Assembly (NCBI GenBank): GCA_945878795.1
Contig: CAMDWF010000086.1
Span: 1-8,419, forward strand
Reading direction: 5' to 3'
Source: Synechococcus sp. UW140
GTDB lineage: Bacteria; Cyanobacteriota; Cyanobacteriia; PCC-6307; Cyanobiaceae
DNA length: 8,419 bases
In this document: positions 1 through 5,295 of the stretch, in pieces
Numbering within the stretch: position 1 is the stretch's first letter
How the letters are laid out: each line of letters starts with the position of its first letter
The notes under the pieces: generated by a model
The model's database searches: none
What the model was told of the DNA's origin: nothing
Seen by the model: the letters and a program-made list of their open reading frames with translations, nothing else
Made by a program: the position numbers and the translations under genes

Positions 1-141
1 GATCGCTACCTGGGCGCTTTCTGTTATCGGTTCAATCGTCGCTTCAACCTGGAAGAGATGACGGGTAGGATCCTCCGGGCCACCTGCAATTGCACCGCAA
101 GGCCCGAGCGCCTCCTGAGGGCTGCGGAGCTTGGTACCTAA
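1..141 (+). CDS. IS1595-family (ISXO2-like) transposase, C-terminal fragment
   Basis: Reading frame 1 is open from the first base to a TAA at 139-141 and gives 46 residues. It begins DRYLGAFCYRFNRRFNLEEM and ends in RLLRAAELGT. The YLxxFxYRFNRRF block followed by an LLRA segment is the usual C-terminal end of DDE transposases of the IS1595/ISXO2 group, just past their catalytic core. The rest of the gene lies outside the window, so the catalytic residues and whether the element is intact cannot be judged. I could not identify a terminal inverted repeat after the stop. The frame points toward dnaX, about 320 bases downstream. Family assignment is by motif recognition only. Confidence 0.72.
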   Translation, partial: DRYLGAFCYRFNRRFNLEEMTGRILRATCNCTARPERLLRAAELGT

Positions 142-463
142 TCAAGTAAATGCTTGCTAGAGTGTAAGCCACACAACAATCCCAGAAATTAGCCCAATGC
201 GTCTATATAGTAACAAAAAATGAATGCCAAATGCCTGGGTGGTTCCGTGCGTTTAGCGTCCTGAAAGCAGAGTTTTGCTTGGCCGGGATCCCAATACAGT
301 ACCCTATAATCTTCAGCTTTCAGCCGAATTCTTCCTACCAGAGAACCTGGCGCCGACGCAACCCACAAACCAATCCGGCATTCATTCAGGCTGACAAAGA
401 TCACTGTGCCGCTGCCAGAGTCGACATACAGCACAGCCTGCCCCGACGATGGCTCGATGACCC
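142..463. other. Spacer between the transposase end and dnaX
   Basis: This 322-base stretch is richer in A/T than the genes around it, most clearly from 142 to about 330. It should contain the downstream end of the insertion element and the control region of dnaX. It holds one clear promoter-like hexamer (305-310). A minus-strand frame from a GTG at 434 to a stop at 189 has protein-like composition but no family I recognise, and it is not called as a gene. No RNA gene is recognised. Confidence 0.5.
305..310 (+). promoter_or_regulatory. Promoter -10 box candidate upstream of dnaX
   Basis: A perfect TATAAT lies about 155 bases before the dnaX start. No convincing -35 hexamer sits 16-18 bases upstream. 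TTGCTT at 275-280 is too far away, with 24 bases between. Many cyanobacterial promoters rely mainly on the -10 box, so this is a fair candidate, implying a leader of roughly 145 bases. It could also be chance in a locally A/T-richer stretch. Confidence 0.4.
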
Positions 464-2380
464 ATGGCCTACCAGCCCCTCCACCACAAGTACCGCCCCC
501 AAAGGCTCGCTGAGCTGGTGGGGCAGCAGGCCATCGCCACCACCCTGGCCAATGCCCTGCGCACCGGCCGCATCGCCCCCGCCTATCTTTTCTGCGGGCC
601 CCGCGGCACCGGCAAAACCTCCAGCGCCCGCATCCTGGCCCGCTCGCTCAATTGCATCAGCAGCGACGTTCCGACCCCGGAACCCTGCGGCCATTGCGAG
701 CTGTGCACCTCCATCACCGCCGGCAATGCCCTTGATGTCATCGAAATCGACGCCGCCTCCAACACCGGCGTCGACAACATCCGCGAGCTGATCGAGCGCT
801 CCCGCTTTGCGCCGGTGCAGGCCCGCTGGAAGGTCTACGTGATCGACGAGTGCCACATGCTCTCGACGGCGGCCTTCAATGCCCTGCTCAAAACCCTGGA
901 AGAACCACCGCCCAGGGTGGTGTTTGTGCTGGCCACCACCGACCCCCAGCGGGTGCTGCCCACCATCTTGAGCCGCTGCCAGCGTTTTGATTTCCGCCGC
1001 ATTCCCCTCGCAGACCTTGAGGGCCACCTGGGCTGGATCGCCGCCCAAGAAAGCATCGCCATCTCCGCCGAAGCCCTCAATCTGGTGGCCCAGCGGGCCC
1101 AGGGCGGCCTGCGCGATGCCGAAAGCCTGCTCGACCAGCTCAGCCTGCTCGCCCCCCCCATCGAAGCGGCAGCCGTCTGGGATCTGCTGGGGGCGGTGCC
1201 CGAACAGGAGTTGCTGAGCCTGGCGGACTCCATGGCCGCTGCCGAGCCCCTGGCGGTGATCGAAACCTGCCGCCAACTGCTGGATAGGGGCAGGGAACCC
1301 CTGGCGCTATTGCAGGGTCTGGCCAGCCTGCTGCGCGATCTGTTGCTCGCCGGCATCGCCCCCGATCGCCTGGAGCTGACCAGCGTCTCCCCCCAGCTGC
1401 GGCCCGAATTGCCCCCCGTGGCCCGCCGCATCGGCAAAAACCGACTCCTGCAGTGGCAGGCCCAACTCAAGGGCAGCGAACAGCAACTGCGCCACAGCGT
1501 CCAGCCGCGCCTCTGGCTGGAGGTGCTGCTGCTGGGACTGCTGGCCGAACCGATGACCGTCGGGCAAACACCAGCAGGCGCTGTACCCATGGCGTCCGGG
1601 GAAACACCTCCAGGGGCGCCCCACCCGGCGGCCCGGCCCGCGACGCCCCCCGCCCGGGAGCCCAGAGATATTGCCGCCGCCCAACCCACCAAACCCCAAG
1701 GGCCCAACGAGGGAATCCAGGCGCCGCCCCCCCCAACAGAACCGGTCCCAACCCCACCAGCGCCAGCCGGGGGAAATCTGGCCGAAATCTGGCAGCAGAT
1801 CCTGGCGGGGCTGGAGCTGCCCTCGACACGCATGTTGTTGTCCCAGCAGGCCAGCCTGCACCGCCTCGACGAGCGCCGTGCCGTGGTGCGGGTCGCAGCC
1901 AACTGGCTGACCATGGTGCAAAGCCGCCAGTCTTTGCTGGAGAAGGCCATGCTGCTGGCCCTCGGCTCCGCCCGGCAGGTGACCCTGGAAGCCAGCGACA
2001 ATTCCTCGGCCAATCCTACGTCCAGTCCTGCCGCAGCGGGGCCACCGGCCTCCCCGGCCCCGGTTGCGGTTGCGGTGGTGCCGCAGCAGAGCGAAACCCT
2101 CCAGCCCCTGGCGCCGGTTGCTATACCCGCCGAAGCGGCCAAGAGCGAAAACCAATCCCCCGTAGAAGCCAAGCGACAGCAACCGCCGAGCGGGCCTGCG
2201 ATCAGCGCCCTCCAAGCTCCCGCTGCCCCCATCCTCGGACGACTTGAAACCAGTACGAAGTTGTTGGCGGATTTTTTCCAGGGTGAGGTGATCGAATCCA
2301 GCGAAGCGGATGCTATTGAAACCTCAGGCGAGCATGAGCCCTTTCCCCATGCTCCAATAGAGCCTATTCAGGCCTCCTAA
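464..2380 (+). CDS. dnaX: DNA polymerase III subunit tau/gamma (clamp loader ATPase)
   Basis: This is the 638-residue clamp-loader subunit that uses ATP to load the sliding clamp and, as tau, bridges polymerase and helicase in the cytoplasmic replisome. Visible landmarks are the N-terminal HHKYRPQR segment, Walker A GPRGTGKT at 45-52, a four-cysteine zinc module (C64, C75, C78, C81), Walker B VIDECH at 126-131, LKTLEEPP at 142-149, sensor 1 ATTD at 157-160, and the SRC motif at 170-172 with the arginine finger. Domain III ends near 362. A Pro/Ala-rich linker (363-438), a small conserved-looking domain (438-511), a second Pro/Ala-rich stretch, and an acidic tail after LADFF (601-605) follow. 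The start is fixed by an in-frame TGA at 458-460; no Shine-Dalgarno site is evident. There is no intein. The gene converges on the glycosyltransferase that ends at 2457. A degraded second copy lies near 3666-3824. Confidence 0.97.
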   Translation: MAYQPLHHKYRPQRLAELVGQQAIATTLANALRTGRIAPAYLFCGPRGTGKTSSARILARSLNCISSDVPTPEPCGHCELCTSITAGNALDVIEIDAASNTGVDNIRELIERSRFAPVQARWKVYVIDECHMLSTAAFNALLKTLEEPPPRVVFVLATTDPQRVLPTILSRCQRFDFRRIPLADLEGHLGWIAAQESIAISAEALNLVAQRAQGGLRDAESLLDQLSLLAPPIEAAAVWDLLGAVPEQELLSLADSMAAAEPLAVIETCRQLLDRGREPLALLQGLASLLRDLLLAGIAPDRLELTSVSPQLRPELPPVARRIGKNRLLQWQAQLKGSEQQLRHSVQPRLWLEVLLLGLLAEPMTVGQTPAGAVPMASGETPPGAPHPAARPATPPAREPRDIAAAQPTKPQGPNEGIQAPPPPTEPVPTPPAPAGGNLAEIWQQILAGLELPSTRMLLSQQASLHRLDERRAVVRVAANWLTMVQSRQSLLEKAMLLALGSARQVTLEASDNSSANPTSSPAAAGPPASPAPVAVAVVPQQSETLQPLAPVAIPAEAAKSENQSPVEAKRQQPPSGPAISALQAPAAPILGRLETSTKLLADFFQGEVIESSEADAIETSGEHEPFPHAPIEPIQAS

Positions 2381-2420
2381 AATATGTCGATCTTCAATCG
2401 GCTATCATACTGCCTCAGGC

Positions 2421-2440
2421 TTTTCAACAACTGTTGAGAA
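2421..2440. terminator. Hairpin between convergent genes, possible terminator
   Basis: The left arm TTTTCAAC pairs with GTTGAGAA across the loop AACT, giving eight pairs including one G-U. It lies in the 76-base gap between the dnaX stop and the stop of the convergent glycosyltransferase, where a shared terminator would be expected. Neither side has a run of U after the stem, so it is not a textbook intrinsic terminator. Confidence 0.35.
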
Positions 2441-2456
2441 TTCGCTGAACGTCCGC

Positions 2457-3440
2457 TCAACGGCGGAACCAGGCAGCGCCCACCCAGCCAGCCAAATAGC
2501 GAGCCAGCCGGAAGGGGAGCATCAACAATTTCACAAGAACATGGGGCTGCAGCGTTGCATTGCTATCAGGATTGGAGCCAGGATTCCAAAGATAGGCAAT
2601 CAGAATCAGGCGCAAATCTTCAGCAATGGAGCCCATGACCCGTAGGCCATGGGTCAATGTATCGGAGCGAGCCAATAAAACCATTTTGTATTCAAGGCCC
2701 GCATACAACTTGCGAAGGCGAACCTCCCACAAAGCCGCAACGGATTTGGTCTTAATTGAAGACTGAGTAAGGCGAGAAGTGATAGAGTAGAGGTGAACAC
2801 GATAAAGGGTGAGTTGCTCGGGAAGATAAAGGAAACGACCTTTTCCCGCCAGCAAGGACCAACACAGCCAGTCTTCAACACCTTGCTTGCCCACAAAAGA
2901 AAAAGGCACGCGATTGAGCACGTCCGCTCGCACCAATGAAGACGAGATACAAATCCTGTTGCGGACAAGATAATCCTTCTGGCGGCGGAACCAATAGGGA
3001 CTCTCAGGACTACCCGAAAAGGCCGCTTCATAGAAAGCTGCCTGTTCAAGATCGCCGATGACCTCCACCGCGGTATGACACATCACAATCTCGGGATATC
3101 GCTCAAACGCCCCTAGCTGCCGTTCCAACTTGCTGGGGGCGTATAGATCATCGGCATCCAGGAAAGCAATGTACTCACCGGAAGCATGGGCCACCCCAAG
3201 GGCACGGGCCATGCTGGATCCATAGTTCTGTCGACCCGGATGGGCCAGAATCATCATGCGCGGATAGTGACATTCCGGGAGTTCGTGCAACAGCTCCCAG
3301 GTTCGATCGGAAGAGCCGTCATCAACGAGAATCACCTCCTTTGGAGGCGAAGTTTGAGCGGCAACCGATGCCAGTGTTTCAGCGATGGTGGCCTGGCAGT
3401 TAAAACAAGGAATGATGACGGATACCGAACCGGGCCCCAT
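2457..3440 (-). CDS. Family 2 glycosyltransferase (GT-A fold), probably acquired
   Basis: This 327-residue protein is predicted to transfer a sugar from a nucleotide donor onto a glycan or lipid acceptor, as surface-polysaccharide enzymes do. The N-terminal half is a canonical GT2 domain: SVIIPCFN at 7-14, VDDGSSDRT at 39-47 with nucleotide-binding D40/D41, the metal-binding motif DADD at 95-98, and a likely catalytic-base pair E189-D190 in the segment VEDWLCW. YRVHLYSIT (213-221) is the downstream motif common in such enzymes. The C-terminal 100 residues are basic and hydrophobic, suggesting membrane association. Acceptor and linkage cannot be deduced. It runs opposite to dnaX and lies downstream of, but separate from, the second glycosyltransferase. 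G/C is low: I count 58 of 120 bases at 2701-2820 against 44 of 60 at 5701-5760 in spoIID. The ATG at 3440 follows a weak GAAGAAAG site. Confidence 0.9.
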   Translation of the reverse strand: MGPGSVSVIIPCFNCQATIAETLASVAAQTSPPKEVILVDDGSSDRTWELLHELPECHYPRMMILAHPGRQNYGSSMARALGVAHASGEYIAFLDADDLYAPSKLERQLGAFERYPEIVMCHTAVEVIGDLEQAAFYEAAFSGSPESPYWFRRQKDYLVRNRICISSSLVRADVLNRVPFSFVGKQGVEDWLCWSLLAGKGRFLYLPEQLTLYRVHLYSITSRLTQSSIKTKSVAALWEVRLRKLYAGLEYKMVLLARSDTLTHGLRVMGSIAEDLRLILIAYLWNPGSNPDSNATLQPHVLVKLLMLPFRLARYLAGWVGAAWFRR

Positions 3441-3461
3441 ATCATGATTGGACTTTCTTCA

Positions 3462-3491
3462 ATTTAACCATGCGATCGCTAAAAAAGTCAA
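3462..3491 (-). promoter_or_regulatory. Promoter-like site upstream of the GT2 gene, with HIP1 octamer in the spacer
   Basis: On the minus strand TTGACT (3491-3486) is followed after 18 bases by TTAAAT (3467-3462). These match five of six and four of six bases of the -35 and -10 consensus. The spacer contains GCGATCGC (3472-3479), the HIP1 palindrome typical of cyanobacterial genomes. A transcript would start near 3455, at or inside the weak ribosome site, so the exact start is uncertain. Confidence 0.4.
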
Positions 3492-3505
3492 ATTTTCGCT
3501 GTTAA

Positions 3506-3549
3506 ATGACGCAGATGACAGCCCTTATTCATGGGCTCCAATACGTCAT
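3506..3549. repeat. Two-part inverted repeat (hairpin or cruciform candidate)
   Basis: ATGACG at 3506-3511 is the exact complement of CGTCAT at 3544-3549. Nested within it, AGCCC at 3520-3524 complements GGGCT at 3533-3537 around an 8-base loop. The internal loops are 8 and 6 bases. It could be a terminator for a lost plus-strand gene, a protein-binding site, or a remnant of a mobile-element end; no function can be assigned. Confidence 0.4.
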
Positions 3550-3665
3550 GAACCGGGTTAGTGACGTGCATCAAGGAGTAGGGAATAACCCACAGGCACA
3601 ACCTCCAAACAAGTCCATGAACTCCGGGTTCCTGCACCGCATCCATCCCCGGCTCTACGCGGCCA

Positions 3666-3824
3666 TGCCCCCAGCGGCTGTCGGATCTGGTGGGTAGGAA
3701 GCCATCGTCGCCTCCCTATGCGATGGCAGGCCCAGCCCAAGGGCGGAGCGAGCAGCAGCTACGCCACAGCGTGCATCCCCGCCTCTGGCTGAGGGTGAGC
3801 TGCTGCTGGGGTTGTAGGCGAAGC
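3666..3824 (+). pseudogene. Decayed, internally deleted second copy of dnaX
   Basis: Two parts of dnaX appear here in the same order and strand, fused together. At 3666-3715 the bases read as (R/C)PQRLSDLVG, one lost base, then EAIVAS, matching DnaX residues 11-27 (bases 494-544; I count about 36 of 51 columns identical). From 3724 to 3791 the sequence matches dnaX bases 1454-1519 (residues 331-352, WQAQLKG through RLWL) at about 58 of 66 positions plus a two-base insertion. Weaker similarity with further indels continues to about 3824. The approximately 900 bases between these parts, which encode the whole ATPase core, are missing. With two frame breaks and no ATPase it cannot make a clamp loader. 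The relic ends about 40 bases from the stop of the convergent glycosyltransferase (3867). Confidence 0.82.
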
Positions 3825-3828
3825 CGCC

Positions 3829-3849
3829 AAATGCCCGTTCGGCGCATTT
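3829..3849 (-). terminator. Hairpin after the spoIID-glycosyltransferase unit, possible terminator
   Basis: AAATGC at 3829-3834 is the exact complement of GCATTT at 3844-3849. CC/GG can extend the stem over a one-base bulge. It begins 17 bases beyond the stop of the minus-strand gene 3867-5261. The minus-strand 3' arm ends in ATTT but has no long U-run, so termination is plausible but unproven. Confidence 0.4.
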
Positions 3850-3866
3850 GAAACGAAATACCCTTC

Positions 3867-5261
3867 CTAAACTCCACCACCTTCTGAGGCAATAATCCGT
3901 TCATCTTCGGGAGTGCAATTCAGCACTTGCGTGGCCAGATCATACTCTGAACAATTGGTTGGGCTGGACATCAATTCACCATGGGCCGTCTTCGCCCAAA
4001 CCAGTTTTTTGGGCAGCAGGGCCATCTTCAAAGTGACCCAGGGGATGACCACAAACCAATGCAGCATGTGGATTATGCCCAAGACTAAATTGCCAGGGCT
4101 GGCGGGCGGTAAGGCAGGACCCTCGCTGGTACGGCGGCAACCGGCAACCATGCCACTCAAGGTGAGGGCAACGGCGACCAGCGAAAAGGGCCAAAAGAAC
4201 GGGCGACTTGCCGTCAGCACAGCCGCAGCCCCATCCACGATTGCCACAATCGGCAGAACATACTGCAATAGGAAATAAACAATCAGATCAAGTTTTTGGG
4301 TTCCATTGAGGCGATTCGAAAGCAGTTGGGGGCCATAGTCGAGATAACGCTGCAGCCCCCCCTCCGCCCAGCGCTGCCGTTGGCGCCATAGGGCTGGCAG
4401 GGTGGGGACGGCCTCCTCGCAGATGGGCGGATTCCAGAGCACCCCAATCGGCAGGCCGGCCAGCAGCAAGCGGAAGCTGAGATCGAGATCGTCGGTGATG
4501 GTGGCCTCGTTGAACCCCCCTGCCGTTTGCACCGCATCGCGGCGCAGCAACTGGCCGTTGCCGCGCAACTCCACCACCCCTCCCTGGGCCAGGCGGCCCT
4601 CCTGGACCACCGCATCGAAGGCCATTTCCATCGCCTGGGCCCGGGTCAGCCAGTTTTGATCGCTATTGACCTCCGCCTTGCGCAACTGCACCGCCGCCCA
4701 GCCGCCGGCTTCGGCGTAGGGAATCAACCGCTCCAGCAGGTCTGGTCCCATATCGGCATCGGCATCCAATACCAGCATCCAGCGCCCCTGTAAACGCTGC
4801 AGCACCTCATTGAGGGCCGCCGATTTGCCGCCACCGGCCTGCCTGGAGCGCCGCACCACCTGCAACTGGGGATGACGTTGTTGCAGCTCAACCAATCGTT
4901 CCGCCGTGCGGTCCTCACTGCCGTCATCAATGATCCAGATCCGCAGCAGGGACTGGGGCCAGCGCAGGGCCGTAAGGCGCTCGACCAGGCGGCCGATCAC
5001 CGCCTCCTCATCCCGGGCAGCCACCACCACATCAACCCCGGCCGTGGGCGGCTGTTGGCTGGGCGGATCCGTCTGGACCGCTTTAGCTCCCAAACCAACC
5101 GTTCGCAGCGCATAGGCGCCGATCAGCCCTGCCGACAGGGACAAGACCCAACGCCAGGTGCCTTGGGGCAGCCAATGGGGTAGGCCGCCCAAAAGCAAGC
5201 AGAGCAACAGGTAGAGAGCGGCCTTGCCCCGGCGGTGATCGTTGGGACTACCACCGACCAT
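3867..5261 (-). CDS. Membrane family 2 glycosyltransferase, cellulose-synthase-like (candidate glucolipid synthase)
   Basis: This is a processive-type GT2 enzyme of 464 residues from the ATG at 5261. Two hydrophobic segments precede the catalytic domain and about three follow it (near 325-348, 354-374 and 390-412). The full motif series is visible: DDGSEDRT at 112-119, DADAD at 166-170, TDD at 256-258, and QRQRW at 294-298, the Q(Q/R)xRW motif of the cellulose/hyaluronan synthase class. Length, topology and motifs resemble the cyanobacterial monoglucosyldiacylglycerol synthase MgdA, first enzyme of galactolipid synthesis. I consider that likely but not proven, so no symbol is given; another beta-glycosyltransferase is possible. 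The same frame also opens with a TTG at 5285. I prefer the ATG because GGGGGA (5273-5268) lies six bases before it. It starts 34 bases after the spoIID stop and is probably co-transcribed with it. Confidence 0.88.
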   Translation of the reverse strand: MVGGSPNDHRRGKAALYLLLCLLLGGLPHWLPQGTWRWVLSLSAGLIGAYALRTVGLGAKAVQTDPPSQQPPTAGVDVVVAARDEEAVIGRLVERLTALRWPQSLLRIWIIDDGSEDRTAERLVELQQRHPQLQVVRRSRQAGGGKSAALNEVLQRLQGRWMLVLDADADMGPDLLERLIPYAEAGGWAAVQLRKAEVNSDQNWLTRAQAMEMAFDAVVQEGRLAQGGVVELRGNGQLLRRDAVQTAGGFNEATITDDLDLSFRLLLAGLPIGVLWNPPICEEAVPTLPALWRQRQRWAEGGLQRYLDYGPQLLSNRLNGTQKLDLIVYFLLQYVLPIVAIVDGAAAVLTASRPFFWPFSLVAVALTLSGMVAGCRRTSEGPALPPASPGNLVLGIIHMLHWFVVIPWVTLKMALLPKKLVWAKTAHGELMSSPTNCSEYDLATQVLNCTPEDERIIASEGGGV

Positions 5262-5295
5262 CAGCACTCCCCCTACTTCGATCAAGAGCCAAACT

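Larger units (their letters stand above)
3441..3866. other. Gene-free segment between two glycosyltransferase genes
   Basis: These 426 bases contain no intact gene. In order they hold the promoter-like site for the 2457-3440 gene, a two-part hairpin at 3506-3549, a stretch of unknown origin to about 3660, the dnaX relic (about 3666-3824), and a hairpin at 3829-3849. A 63-codon plus-strand frame from 3506 to 3697 runs into the relic out of frame and shows no recognisable domain. The left part is A/T-rich like the adjacent glycosyltransferase; the right part is GC-rich like the core genes, so a junction may lie near 3600-3660. Confidence 0.6.

Noticed and set aside
590..640. Intein in DnaX
   Set aside because: Some cyanobacterial dnaX genes carry one, but here the Walker A region and the rest of the ATPase domain are continuous.
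1152..1734. Programmed frameshift or slippage site making a short gamma form of DnaX (C8 runs at 1152-1159 and 1727-1734)
   Set aside because: The second run lies at a tempting place (codons 421-424, near where E. coli gamma ends), but there is no A AAA AAG heptamer, and both alternative frames stay open for at least 60 codons rather than stopping at once. C-runs simply reflect proline codons.
401..2232. Long minus-strand frames (291, 302 and 465 codons) opposite dnaX
   Set aside because: They are antisense shadows of a GC-rich, clearly coding gene; their products are Gly/Ala/Arg/Ser-rich with no recognisable domain.
3506..3697. 63-codon plus-strand ORF
   Set aside because: It has no Shine-Dalgarno site or recognisable domain, and its end runs through the dnaX relic in the wrong frame.
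3716..3904. 62-codon minus-strand ORF
   Set aside because: Its start lies in the end of the glycosyltransferase gene and its body is antisense to the dnaX relic; it resembles the antisense frame of the intact dnaX for that reason only.
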